Source of the DNA: Eurosta solidaginis
Taxonomy: Eukaryota; Arthropoda; Insecta; Diptera; Tephritidae
Length of the DNA stretch: 64,000 nt
Direction of reading: 5' to 3'
Assembly (NCBI RefSeq): GCF_040869045.1
Contig: NC_090319.1
Coordinates: 59,120,779-59,184,778, forward strand
Of this stretch, positions 11,799 to 24,029 are shown one piece after another. A program made the position numbers and the translations under genes. Below the pieces are notes generated by a model, which saw only the letters and a program-made list of their open reading frames with translations, was not told where the DNA came from and made no database searches. How positions within the stretch are numbered: the stretch's first letter is position 1; every line of letters starts with the position of its first letter.

Positions 11799-12344
11799 GA
11801 AAGTATTGACTTTGCACCCGCAGTTTTTTATATTCAATTGTTATATTAAGTTCACTTAAATATATTTCCATTTTTTATGGTTTTGTTCATTTATATACAT
11901 ATATATGACCATTTAATGCCATTAACTATTTTCCTATTGTTATTATTTTAGTAATATTTTATGAAAATTGTTAACTATTATAAGAAAATAATGAAAAAAA
12001 AAACAAACAAACTTTGATCTGGGTACTGTAACAGTTTAAACTCTTACCTATCCAGAATCAGCCCCGACATACAAAATATACGTCCCGCTTGCAATTTGTC
12101 CCAACATGACGCCCACCCCTCTCCCTATGGTCCACCCCTGTTCAAACTGCAAGTTTCTTTGGACTCCCAGTCGAGGATATTGATGACAATTTGTGATCGG
12201 ACGTGCCTATTGGATGGGGCGAAGCTCTACTACAGCAACAACAAAAATTTTGATTTGGCAATCGGTTAAGAATATCTTCTGCTCTCCAAGTAGAGCCTTG
12301 CAACTCAAATCATAGTTCATAGCCCAATGACAATGCAAAGTGGT
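11799..12344. other. Noncoding interval
   Basis: The end at 12220-12250 (GGCGAAGCTCTACTACAGCA, then CAACAAC) resembles a worn CAA-tailed retroelement 3' end on the plus strand. Otherwise nothing is seen. Confidence 0.3.
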
Positions 12345-12905
12345 AGTAGGTAGGTAGGTAGGTAAGTATAAAGACTGCGACCCACGTCGCCCAAGTAGGT
12401 AATGAAAAACCGTTTTGATGCATAAAATTCGTCTGAACTCACTGAATGTTACATTGAATATCTAGTACAACCAGCCTGAGTGGTTTATAAAATCAAAAAT
12501 ATTTGGAGTTCCTATTTCAAATAATCCCAGATCTTTCAAAAAGGGGCTTTCGAAAAATCTTAGTCGGCGTTTTCTACCTAGAGCTGAACATATACCCAGA
12601 AAATGCGCACCAGTCTCTTTGGTAATTACGTCTTCTTCTGTAGCGGTCATTGCGCGGAGGACACATCTTTTTCGCATGCGTGCCTAAAACACACAAATAC
12701 CAGTGAAGACAGATAAAAGCTTCTCGGTGTTGACCCAAGTTATATTCAGTAGATCCCTTTTACCTCTTTTATTGTAGTCGGGCCAAGTAGCTCTTAATAT
12801 TGCAGAGCTCCTGCTTTTCTTCCAGTTTTGCTGAGCTTTGTTCAAGTATAAATTTTGAACTTCCCCTTGTTTCCGCTTAAGTGTATTAAGTGTAACCTGA
12901 CCAAC
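12345..12905 (-). pseudogene. 3' end of an I-type non-LTR element related to the 9.3-kb copy
   Basis: The minus-strand translation contains QNLYLNKAQQNWKK, then NTEKLLSVFTG, and ends with FINHSGWLY, aligning with the last third of the 9313-10851 element (SFYLKKAQTKWN ... NTRKLIAACVG ... FINNSGWL). The knuckle cysteines are mostly lost and the frame is shifted. Its tail is the GTAG/GGTA simple repeat at 12346-12365, matching the CTAC tail of the other copy read on the opposite strand. The sequence further upstream (12906-13118) stays open but is not recognisable. Confidence 0.7.
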
Positions 12906-15045
12906 ATTCCAATGTAGGGGAAAATCTGAATTGTGGCGAACATACTCGAGATATTTAGAAATTTCGAGAAAGATGGAATTGTGAAGTTCACGGCGCCTTG
13001 GCGAAGAGATAGAGACTTGAAAGTGAGAACATAACTCAGAACCTGGTTTCGGTGTAACATGTAGAAAAAAACTTCGGCTAGGTGGCGCTTGTATCGATAT
13101 ATTTGGAGAAATGTTCAAAAGGACTTTTGCCTATGTATATGTCGTGGAAGCCCAGCGATAGAGAAACTAACTGCTTCTCCTAAATTAAGTGAATTTTTGT
13201 TGTTTACTAATGATTTTCTTGGAGGAGAGCTGCTCTCAAATAGGCTATATCGATTGTCGTTGTAATTTTCAGTCTCTGTATTATCGGCTAAATCAACTAA
13301 GCTGAATTAAATATTTAGAGCTTTGGCATTGTAAAAATTGATCCCCCAGCGGGATAGGGGTCAAGAATATACCCGCGGTAGGTATACCAATCGTAAAATA
13401 CCATAGCTAACCAATTTTTGAGTAGGGTGTTTTTGCTCGAAAGGGAGCAGAGTGGACGCTGTGTACCACCTGCGGGAACCTAAGCGTGGTCTTTAAAAAC
13501 TGTACCGGGAAGCAGCAAATGCCAGTTGTGACCTGATAAATTGCATCGCATGATGATTTTAATCGCGGTGGTTGTGGTTTCAACCCTAAGAGTTCACTTA
13601 TAGACTAGCTCTGAGTAGACAATACAGTTTTTCCTTGGGAGTGCAACCCAGGGGAATTCGGTCTCTTGCTCGTCTCTCTAAACCTCTATCATTGAAAAAT
13701 GACCCTGAGGGGCAGACGAAAGTGTTGGTCACATCTCATAATTGTGACAATTGGAGAGACACGGTGCGTAAATGTAGTAACGGATGCCAATCATCAGCTA
13801 AAAACTATCGATAATTGTACGAGTGGGCCAGTGCTCATCTTGTCTTTTGAGATTTTTGCAGCTGCCTTAGGCTACGTTAAGAAAGGATGCCTGAAAGGAT
13901 GCTTTCGCAGAACGGACGGCCACATCCAAGGATTTGACAGAAGATGTTGAAAAATCGGCTGAGTATGTTGGATGACAGCAGTGGGCGAACTGCTTTGCGA
14001 AGATATTGTTGAGGCAGGTGCGCGTTGCAATGCAGGTCATGAGTACAAAAGGTTGACCCTCAATTGTAGTTGAAAATGGGAATGATATTGGAGTGAAAAT
14101 TGAAGCAAAAATTAAGCGCAAGAAGGTGCATAGCGTTAATCAAGGAAGTACCGTCCAAAGCAATATCGAGGCAATTTGTCGTCAACAATGTATCATACAT
14201 TGTTGCAACGGCTGGGCAGAAGAGGCTGGTCATATTCCTAAATTGTGATAAACAAATACATATCTCATACTGATTGATTTAATCAGATATTGAGATAACA
14301 AAATCAATGAAAGAGGGATACTGAGACAAGCTCGGAAGTCGCGGTGGAGTTGCCGAGCCAATGGATGCCATTATCCATAAAATGGAACGGCAGGGTATAG
14401 ATAGGCCCCCAACGTCACCAAGGCTGGTTGACTTGAACACCCAAATTCAGCCCATTGGTACCAACTTTGTTGGGCCGGTGATCAACGGATATTGATCAGT
14501 GTTTAAGTACACCATGGGGTTGGGTCTTCCAAGACAGATACGCACGTAACTTTTACACTCGCATGAAAAAATTGACTGAGTCATCTTCTCTCGTATCCCT
14601 TTATTAAGCTTATTTCCAATGTTTTCTACTTTTTACGTTTTCCCTTTTTTCAGCTTGTAATCACACGATTTGCAGCTACTGTTATCGCATTAGTTACGCG
14701 TGTGAAAATCCATGTATTGTTTGTTCGATTGGTCTATTGGCTCATTGAGCTTTTGGAATGCTGCCGCAACCCATTTGGTTAACGCAACTCACTTTTACAT
14801 AGCATATTTAAGTTCAATCATACATGCATTTACATTTATTTACGTACATACATATTTACATAAGAGCATAAGTTTGTGCAATAATGTAACTGAGTTAATT
14901 GTTTGGATTTAGCAAACATGTGGGAATGGAAGTTGTTATCGGTAACAAAAAACAAAAACAAAAAAACAAAACATGATTACGACTGTTTAAGACAACTCTT
15001 ACATTTTTATTAACCATCGATTGCATAAGTTCCACTGAAACTTTT
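12906..15045. other. Noncoding interval, no gene seen
   Basis: A GC-richer stretch (13330-14520) has the texture of old transposon sequence but gave no recognisable protein in any frame. 14520-15045 looks like ordinary intron. Confidence 0.35.
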
Positions 15046-17628
15046 TTATACTCAGTTGAGCAGAGCTCACAGAGTATATTAAGTTTGATTCGATAACGGT
15101 TGGTTGTACATATATAAAGGAATCGAGATAGATATAGACTTCCATATATCAAAATAATCAGGATCGAAAAAAAATTTGATTGAGCCATGTCCGTCCGTCC
15201 GTCCGTTAACACGATAACTTGAGTAAATTTTGAGTTATCTTGATGAAATTTGGTATGTAGGTTCCTGAGCACTCATCTAAGATCGCTATTTAAAATGTAC
15301 GATATCGGACTATAACCACGCCCACTTTTTCGATATCGAAAATTTCGAAAAACCTAAAAAGTGCGATAATTCATTACAAAAGACAGATAAAGCGACGAAA
15401 CTTGGTAGATGAGTTGAACTTATGACTCAGAATAGAAAATTAGTAAAATTTTGGACAATGGGCGTGGCACCGCCCACTTTTAAAAGAAGGTAATTTAAAA
15501 CTTTTGCAAGCTGTAATTTGGCAGTCGTTGAAGATATCATGATGAAATTTGGCAGGATCGTTACTACTATTACTATATGCACGCTTAATAAAAATTAGCA
15601 AAATCGGAGAAGGACCACGCCCACTTTAAAAAAAAAATTTTTTTTAAAGTAAAATTTTAACAAAAAATGTAATATCTTTACAGTATATAAGTAAATTATG
15701 TCAACATTCAACTCCAGTAATGATATGGTGCAACCAAATACAAATATAAAAGAAAATTTCAAAATGGGCGTGGCTCCGCCCTTTTTCATTTAATTTGTCT
15801 AGGATACTTTTAACGCCATAAGTCGAACAAAAATTAACCAATCCTTTTGAAATTTGGTAGGGCATAGATTTTATGCCGTTAACTGTTTTCTGTGAAAATG
15901 GGCGAAATCGGTTGATGCCACGCCCAGTTTTTATACACAGTCGTCCGTGTGTCCTTCCGCATGGCCGTTAACACGATAACTTGAGCAAAAATCGACATAT
16001 CTTTAATGAACTTAGTTCACGTGCTTACTTGAACTCACTTTATCTTGGTATGAAAAATGAACGAAATCCGGTTATGACCACGCCCACTTTTTCGATATCG
16101 AAAATTACAAAAAATGAAAAAAATGCCATAATTCTATACCAAATACGAAAAAAGGGATGAAACATGGTGATTGGATTGGTTTTTTGACGCAAAATATAAC
16201 TTTAGATAAAACTTTATAAAATGGTTGTGACACCTACCATATTAAGTAGAAGAAAATGAAAAGTTCTGTAGGGCGAAATAAAAAACCCTTAAAATCTTGG
16301 CATTTATTACATATATAAATAAATTAGCGGTATCCAACAGATGATGTTCTGGGTCACCCTGGTCCACATTTTGGTCGATATCTGGAAAACGCCTTCACAT
16401 ATACAACTACCACCACTCCCTTTTAAAACTCCCATTAACACCTTTAATTTGATACCCATATCGTACAAACTCATTCTAAAGTCACCCCTGGTCCACCTTT
16501 ATTGCGATTCCTCGAAAAGGCGTCCACCTATAGAACTAAGGCCCACTCCCTTTTAAAATACTCATTAACACCTTTCTTTTGATACCCATATTGTACAAAC
16601 AAATTCTGGGTCACCCCTGCTCCACCTTTACGGCTATATCTCGAAAATACGACCAACTATACAACAACCACCACTCCCTTTTAAAACCCTCATTAATACC
16701 TTTAATTTGATACCCATATTGTACAAACACATTCTAGAGTCACCCCTGGTCCATCTTTATGGCGATATTTCGAAACGGCGTCCACCTATAGAACTAAGGC
16801 GCACTCCTTTTTAAAATACTCATTAACCCCTTTCGTTTGATGCCCATATTGTACAAACAAATTCTAGGGTCACCCCTGGTCCACCTTTATGGCGATATCT
16901 CGAAATGGCGTCCACCTATGGAACTAAGGATTACTCCCTTTTAAAATACTCATTAACACCTTTCATTTGATACCCATATCGTACAAACGCATTCTAGAGT
17001 CACCCCTGGTCCACCTTTATGGCGATATCTCGAGAAGGCCACCACCTATACAACAACCACCACTCCCTTTTAAAACCCTCATTAATACCTTTAATTTGAT
17101 ACCCATATCGTACAAACACATTTTAGAGTCACCGCTGGTCCACCTTTATGGCGATATTTCGAAACGGCATCCACCTATAGAACTAAAGCCCACTCCCTTT
17201 TAAAATACTCATTAACACCATTCGTTTGATGTCCATATTGTACAAACAAATTCTAGGGTCACCCCTGGTCCACCTTTGTGGCGATATCTCGAAACGGCGT
17301 CCACCTATGGAACTAAGGATTACTCCCTTTTAAAATACTCATTAACACCTTTCATTTGGTACCCATATCGTACAAACGCATTCTAGAGTCAACCCTGATC
17401 CACCTTTATGGCAATATCCCTAAATGGCGTCCATCCATAGAACTATGGCCCACTCCCTCATAAAATACTCTTTAATGCCTTTCATTTGATACACATGTCA
17501 TACAAACACATTCCAGGGTTTCCCTCGGTTCATTTTCCTACATGGTTATTTTCCCTTATGTTGTCACCATAGCTCTCAACTGAGTATGTAATGTTCGGTT
17601 ACACCCGAACTTAACCTTCCTTACTTGT
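15046..17628 (+). mobile_element. HINE/DINE-1-like Helentron-derived noncoding element, copy 1
   Basis: The 5' end reads TTTATACTCAGTTGAGCAGA and the 3' end carries the inverted subterminal repeat CTCAACTGAGTA, then a hairpin GTTCGG-TTACAC-CCGAAC and a conserved end TTCCTTACTTG. A short GTCC microsatellite lies near 15190. Next come diverged modules of about 150 bp, each with GATGAAATTTGG and a CCACGCCCACTTT box, then a tandem array of about 125-bp units (16345-17545, about ten units). Subterminal inverted repeats, a GTCY microsatellite, a central array and a 3' hairpin are the described layout of DINE-1/HINE elements. No coding capacity. Confidence 0.7.
16345..17545 (+). repeat. Tandem array of about 125-bp units inside HINE copy 1
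   Basis: About ten units repeat the landmarks CACCCCTGGTCCACCTTTA, GGCGATATCTCGAAA, GGCGTCCACCTATAGAACTA and TTTGATACCCATATCGTACA. They differ by point changes and small indels, so short ORFs in this stretch are accidental. Confidence 0.85.
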
Positions 17629-18324
17629 TTTGTTATAACATGGCCATACTCTAAACAATTATTGCTATGCTGTACTTAACTTTTGTACTTTTACATTAAT
17701 TTTGTTTATTTATGTTATGCTCAATAGTTACACTTTCAATAAGAGAAAGCTTTGAAGTGCATATGTGTGATTCTTATAGGAAATTTAACGCTCTTTGCAA
17801 TGGAACAAACCGCAGTTTTCTATCTTTCTTAGTTTTTTCACAAATCGCATTTAAAGCCAAATCGGACCACAGATACGATTTTGTGAAATATTTCGATCTA
17901 TGCGCCACCTATCGGAGAAGATTTTTTTTTTTATTATCATTGCATTTTCATCGCGTTCTGAACTATATTTCAAGTTTCAAGCTTGTAGCTTATCGGGAAC
18001 TTACTTAAATTTTAATTACAAAATTCGTTCACAACGGCCGGGCGCTACACAGAGTCAAGCTAAACAGAAATTTTAAACGCGTTTTTCTTGAAAACTAGTT
18101 TTCGCACAATAGGTCACTTTCATGATTCCAGGTCACATATGTAATTATTTTTCACTTATTCATATCCATCGAGCAGGAAAGCCGTGGAAAAAAGCGCAGG
18201 GTTGCAAAATTTCTAAGATCATATGCTCAATTTGTTTATATCTCTAAAGAGAGAAGACCCAAGGCTCACGATGCTTAACATTATCTAAGTGATGATAAGG
18301 GTTTTTTTTACCCGCAAATGTACA

Positions 18325-19375
18325 TGTATATGGGGTATTCCATCCCATTTCGACCAATTTTGAACCCGACCCCTTTAGAATTGGCTGAAAGTTTTTCTTC
18401 TTTTTCTAGCTTACGAAAGACGTTTTTCAGAATTTTTTCAAATTTTTTCATCCAACTCAAAAAAAGTTATGAATTTAAAAAAAAACACCGTTTTTGTTTT
18501 TAAAATGCTATAAATTTTTAAAAAATTGACCGTTTGGGATCTTTTTTCTTTTAAATTTGTTTTTAAATGTATTTTTCGGAAAAAATTCAAACAAATTTTT
18601 AAAAGTTTTTTTTTGTAATTTTTCAGTTTTTCGAGATTTTTCGAATTTCGCCATGTTTTTTTTGCTCATAAAAAACTTCAATCAATTCTGCAATCATCCC
18701 CACTAATCCCGGAGTGGGCCGATATTTTTTTAATTGAAAAAAAAAACTTTAAACATTTTTTTGTATTTTTTCCGAAAAGTACATTTAAGAACAAATTTTA
18801 ACCATTCAAGGTTCGAATCGAGCGCAAGGCCAGAACAATAATTTTTTTTTCCTAATGATAATTATTGTTATTTTTTAATTTTTATAAATTTGAAAAATTG
18901 TATTTTGTTTTTTGGAATAGTAAGTAGAAAATTTTTCAGACAACCTGCCATAGCTGCGCAGGTTTTCTGAAAAATTTTCTACTTACTATTCCAAAAAACA
19001 AAATAAAATTTTTCAAATTTAGAAAAATTATAAAATAACAATAATTATCATTAGGAAAAAAAAATTATTGTTCTGGCCTTGAGGTCGATTCGAACCTTGA
19101 ATGATTTATCAATAGGCCGATAAAAACAAAAACAATTGTGAACAAATTAAAAAAAAAGAAAGATCCCAAACGGTCAATTTTTGAAAAAGTTATAGCATTT
19201 TGAAAACAAAAACGGTGTTTTTTTAAAAATTCATAACTTTTTTTGAGTTGGATGAAAAAATTTGAAAAAATTCTGAAAAACGTCTTTCGTAAGCTAGAAA
19301 AAGAAGAAAAACTTTCAGCCAATTCTAAAGGGGTCGGGTTCAAAATTGGTCGAAATGGGATGGAATACCCATATG
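18325..19375. repeat. Large foldback (imperfect inverted repeat), about 1.05 kb
   Basis: The left arm starts GGGGTATTCCATCCCATTTC (about 18334) and the right arm ends with its near-exact complement at about 19371. The arms share the block AATTGGCTGAAAGTTTTTC and, nearer the centre, a hairpin about the point 18956 (GTAGAAAATTTTTCAGA and its complement). The left arm is about 200 bp longer, so sequence was lost from the right arm or inserted in the left. Both arms are poly-A/T rich and noncoding. It resembles a foldback or long-TIR DNA element. Confidence 0.75.
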
Positions 19376-19553
19376 CATGTATATAAACACGGCTAATATA
19401 TGACACTGCTGCTGAACAACAATAACAATTTTTTTCGGCACAACGTAAAAAGCTAATGGGGCTGTCCTAGGAGACACAACCGTAAAACGACAAAGGCTAT
19501 AGCAAGTGAACTCAATTTTAATGATTATGACAAAATTTTTGCAGGCCATGAAA

Positions 19554-19917
19554 GTAAATAAAAATAAATGTACGGCGCGATAACCGCCAAAGAGATTTTA
19601 GGCCCAGCTTCTCTTCCAATTTGCGTCGTGCTCCTTTTGATTTTCCCTACAAATTGGGCGGACGGGACCTACATGTTTTATGCCGACTCCTAACGGCATC
19701 TGCAAGGCAGATGAGTTTTCACTGAGAGCTTTTCATGGCAGAAATACACCCGGAGCGCTTGCCAAACACTGTCGAGGGGCGACCCCGCTTAGAAAAATTT
19801 TCTTCTAATTGTAAAACTTTATTTCTAAAATTTTGATCTTGCTTTGCCCGGGGTGTGAACCCAGGGCATACGGTGTGGTGGGTGGAGCATGCTACTATCA
19901 CACCACGGTGGCCACCA
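19554..19917 (-). mobile_element. tRNA-derived SINE, copy 2 (near full length)
   Basis: It carries head, body and 3' tail in the same order as the 56654 copy, including the GGTTCACACCC box B-like segment (about 19853-19863) and the AATACACCCGGAGCGCTTGC body segment. A possible duplication CCATGAAA occurs at 19546-19553 and again from 19915, partly overlapping the element end. Confidence 0.8.
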
Positions 19918-20308
19918 TGAAAACAAATATTTGAGAAAATTCACTGAATCATAAACCGCATACCAAAAAGAGTTATAAAATACAGACATTTCTTGTTTTA
20001 TAAGCAGCGTAAAGGTATGTCGTAACCAGAGTTCGAGTGGATACTTAATTTATTACTACTACTTTATACTAACGTGAATGTTTCACTGTCATACTTTTAG
20101 CTTTTGTTATGGGAAATTTGTATTCGACGCGTTCGCTACAAATATTTAGCAAACAAATTACATAATTGTGCCAAATGAAGTGAGCGAAATGCAGATAAAT
20201 GATTTTGACTGTTTGAAACAAAAAATACTTAATGGCCATGTTTGTATGCTAATGTTGGTGGCTCGATGGATGTGAACCCAACCCAGCTCGCCTTGCTTTG
20301 AAACCTTG

Positions 20309-21225
20309 TTTTTTTGTTACAGGGCTGAAAAATGCCTAATGCACCATAATTGCTGCCGTCGCAGCAACCGTGTGTCCGTAGACGAACCGTTGCCCACCGC
20401 GGTACCACTTTAGCATTACTTCAGGGTGGTGTTCCATATTTTTAAAGAGCCTACTGTTGTCCCTGCGTCCAGGTTCCTGCTATTTGCTCTGAGTGTCGAT
20501 TTAATCACTGCTGCCCAGCATTCCTTCCTGCTGCACATTTGTGACATTAAATTTCTCGTGGTGGGTTCCTCCCCAAAAACTCTCGTGACAACGGGGGAGT
20601 GGAACATGACGTGTTCTGCGGTTTCTAACTCCATGGTACACCTTGGGCAAAGATGATCTTCCTCTTTCCTATGCTTCCATAAATACTCTTTGAAACCGCG
20701 ATGTCTACCCAGTATTTGAGTTCAGTTCGCCGTGCTTCCACTCATTCCATTGAGCTATTTCCCAAAACAACACGAAGGTCCAACGCCCTTTACTCGAGCC
20801 TCCCACCGTTCTTGCCACTTAGCTATTGTTAGTGTCCTTGCTCTATTCTTGGCGTCTTCAGATGGTCGCTCGATATTTGTGTTTATACCGATCGGCCATT
20901 TCGCTTGCGAGCAAGTCCACTAGGCTTTTCCGGGTTAGGACCAGGATCGCGTCGTCGGACACCGTCCGATAAACACTTGCTGTTCTTATAGCTGCAAGTC
21001 GATATGCTGCTAATATATCTTTTTGATGGGTCCGTTTAGATCCATACCACACTGGTGCGGCGTATAATATTATCGAGCTGGTTACTGTAGACAATAGCTG
21101 ACGGGTAGCTTCGCTCGGACCAGCAATGTTAGGCATTATTCGCATAAGTGCTCTACTTTGGTAATTTTCTCTCCCGTCGCTATGAAGTGCTCTTTTAAAG
21201 TTAACTTATGTGCATAAGTAGTATC
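20309..21225 (-). pseudogene. R1-clade non-LTR fragment, copy A
   Basis: It starts with a short poly-T (poly-A of the minus strand) at 20309-20317 and a 3' UTR nearly identical to that of the copy at 32334. The minus strand then encodes a damaged knuckle region (ETAEHVMFHSP, where the normal Cys is Ser) and an RT C-terminal segment (IMPNIAGPSEATRQLLSTVTSSIILYAAPVWYG near 21090). Several deletions remove the GHGGFKEYLW segment present in the other copy. Absence of RNase H and the C-terminal pattern fit the R1 clade. Both ends are worn, and no target duplication is seen. Confidence 0.75.
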
Positions 21226-21486
21226 GTTTTCTTGGGATTTTTGTTTTCTTTTAAGGAATAATGTCGGTCTAACAACATCTTGAATTGCCCTTATGATACA
21301 AAGCCTTCATGGAAATAATAGTACTTCGACTGAGTTCTGCAATACTTCCTGAGTTTCAACTGACTCTATTTTAGTTTTGAGTAAGAGAAATTGGCTGCCT
21401 ATTACAATAAAAGTCATGACTTTGGCCGATCTATAAAATTCTCAGTAACATGTGCTTATCCACATATGAGTTTTGAGAGAACCTAG

Positions 21487-21700
21487 AGAGGTCAAATTTC
21501 AGGAACTTCGCATTGATCGAGACCACCGTGCATACCACAACTAATTGGAATGTTTTGTTGTAGCGATAAAGAAACTCCCCGAAGACTTTGGCGAGTGTGA
21601 TCGATGTTGATTGTCCTTTGTCGTATATAGATCCAGTATGTTCCGGTAACAAGCACCATTAAGGTACTAGCCCGACCATCTCGGCAACGATTTATTAAAT
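21487..21700 (-). mobile_element. 3' end of an unidentified retroelement with a CAA-type tail, copy 1
   Basis: Read on the minus strand, it has GGTCGGGCTAGTACCTTAAT, then TTACCGGAACATACTGGATC, TTCGGGGAGTTTCTTTATCG and CTACAACAAAAC. The same ordered blocks occur on the plus strand at 53835-54085 and, more decayed, at 54590-54775. The constant 3' end and CAA tail suggest a non-LTR or SINE 3' end, but there is no coding sequence to name it. Confidence 0.55.
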
Positions 21701-21705
21701 TTTTT

Positions 21706-21975
21706 TTACAAATTGGCGGGAAGGGACCTACTTGTGTTATGCGGTCTCCGGACGGCATCTTCAAGGCAGATGACTTTTCACTGAGCAGCTTTTCATGGCA
21801 GAAATACACTCTGAGTGCTTGCCAAACACTGCCGAGGGGCGACCCCGCTTAGAAAAATTTTCTTCTAATTAAAAAAACTAGTTTCTAAAATTTTGATGTT
21901 GCTTTGCCCTAGACGTGAACCCAGGATCGGCGGTGTGGTAGACGGAGCACGCTACCATCACACCATGGCTGCCGC
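21706..21975 (-). mobile_element. tRNA-derived SINE, copy 3 (3'-truncated)
   Basis: Body and tRNA-like head are present on the minus strand, but the distal 3' portion (CTCTTCCAATTTGCG... and tail) is missing. It abuts the CAA-tail element fragment just to its left. Confidence 0.75.
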
Positions 21976-22168
21976 TTCTTTTTACTTTTCGAAAATTTAA
22001 GAAAAAACTTACATGAATTTTGTAACTGAAAACCTACAAACCAAACTCAAAAACGTTTTCGAAAAAATTCGAGAATTTGTGAAAATTTAACGTAAAATTT
22101 CGAACTTGTGCAAGAAAATCTGAAGCGACTTTTGGAAGAAAATTGCAACATATCGGTGCGGTCTTATA

Positions 22169-23031
22169 CACTGAAAAAATGGCGCTAGTAAAATCAACAA
22201 ATCGGTTCTGTTGTTCTTGACTTAACGTAGATTCGGTGAAATTGATCGAATTATGGTTAATTCGACCGAGTTCTTTGTCAAGCGAACAAATTAGTTTAGT
22301 CATTTCAACAGAAGAGAAATTGTCGCTCTAAAGTTAACAAAATTCTGTAAACTTGACAGATTCCTAATAAATCTAACTGATTTTTTTGTTAACGCAACTG
22401 ATCTCACTGGTAATTTCAACAGCGATCAACAGTCAATACATGAGCAAATTTCAAAGACAATTTTACGATCACTGCGCTCTCTACTTTGTACTTATGTATG
22501 CAGTGTACTATATATATGCACATTAACCTGGGTCGATTTGTATGGACGAAAGTTAACCGATATCGCGCCATCGATTTTTCGATAAGATTTGGGCTCAGGA
22601 AAAAAAGTTCCACTACGCATACCAAAAAAAAATAATTTTCGAGCCTGCAAAAAAAAATGACGAAAGTGTAAATTTTTCGACCAAAACACTCCCCAAAACC
22701 CAAAAACATAAAAATTTTAGAAATAAGGTTTTTCAATTAGAAGAAAATTTTCCTAAGCGGGGTCGCCCTTCGGCACTGTTCGGCAAGCACTCCGAGTGTA
22801 TTTCTGCCATGATCTCAGTGAAAACTCATCTGCCTTGCAAATGCCGCAACATAGGTACTTTTGTACAAAGCTGTCGCAACTTGTTCATTTGACTACTAAA
22901 ACGGTCAATTACGAATCAACGATTTGTGCGCAGTTGATTCAACATCCTGTTGCGATGGATAAAAATTGACAAACATTTCGGTTGAATTGACCCGTATTTC
23001 TGTTGATTTTACCAGTCTTTTTCTTTCAGTG
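22169..23031. mobile_element. TIR element with TA target, interrupted by a SINE fragment
   Basis: The left end CACTGAAAAAATGGCGCTAG and the reverse complement of the right end, CACTGAAAGAAAAAGACTGG, both continue into TAAAATCAACA. TA dinucleotides flank both ends (22167-22168 and 23032-23033), as expected for Tc1/mariner-like nonautonomous elements. The interior is noncoding and contains repeated ATTTCAACAG/GTTGATT words. A SINE fragment occupies 22708-22850. Confidence 0.6.
22708..22850 (+). mobile_element. SINE fragment, copy 4 (body only)
   Basis: It matches the SINE body from TTTTAGAAATAAGG through AAGCGGGGTCGCC to CTCATCTGCCTTGCA. The tRNA head and 3' tail are both missing, and an internal 10-bp stretch (AAAAGCTCTC) is deleted. 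Confidence 0.7.
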
Positions 23032-24029
23032 TAGAGACCTATAACTTGTTCCTTGACTTAAATTTATTGGCCTACAACACTGCATTATCAAAAGAATTGA
23101 GAAAACTCTGAAAAAGTTCGAAAAATGCGTAGATTTTTTTCGAATTTTCGAAAACGTTTTTGAGATAGATTTGATGATGTCATTTACAAAATTTATGCAC
23201 GTTTTTTTTCAATTTTTGAAAATGAAAAACGGTAGACGAAATTTGATAGAAACAGCCACTGCTGCTTTCATGCGCGCTACTGTATATAAAATTGGAACTA
23301 GTACAACTACAAATACGACTTCGGGTAATAAATGATATTTACGAGTTTTTGATACCTGAATTGAATATTTTATTCTGCACCAACAACATGCAAAACACAC
23401 ACTCGCTCACTCACAATTGCAATTCAAAGCATTTAGCACAAAAGCGCCAGTGTTGAGTGTTATGTAATATTGTTGTTGTTTTTGCTGCGCTGCTGTTATT
23501 TAAGTGAGTTGACCAAATTTCGATAGCGATAACAGTAGTTGCTGTGTGTTTTTATGCCAATGTTTAATGTGACAAATTCCAATGAAACAAAAACCAAAAA
23601 AAAAAAGAGAAACTTAACTCAGTTTAACAAATTGCCGCCTTTTATCGCCATTTTTGTGCGTATTTTTTTCCTATTTTCAAAAATTTGTCACGACTTGGTT
23701 TTTATGATTGAAAGTTGGTACTACGTTTTTTATTTAACGTGTGTCGGCTGCCTTTCAATTCAATTCTATTATTTACGTTATTTATCGTAATTTTGCCACA
23801 ACAAACAAATAGTTACGAGTATTCGAGTTTAGCAAAAGCAAAAACAACAAGTAAGTACGGGACTGTCTGTGCAGAAGATCTAATACCTTTCATGAATGGA
23901 GCTGAGCAAAAATGTGTTGAAATTTCAAAAATTCATAAAATTTGAACAATCAGTTTATGGGATATAAATTATATATATACTCTTAACAACAACAATGTAT
24001 GCCTTATATTGAATTATCCAATGGAGTTT

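Noticed and set aside
16967..17203. Open frames in the 125-bp arrays (also 16341, 45195, 50003)
   Set aside because: They repeat the array unit and appear because the unit has few stops. Similar peptides arise in each copy.
18318..18503. Repeated 61-codon frame also seen at 19065-19406 on the other strand
   Set aside because: It is the same sequence on the two arms of the foldback, low-complexity and without start context.
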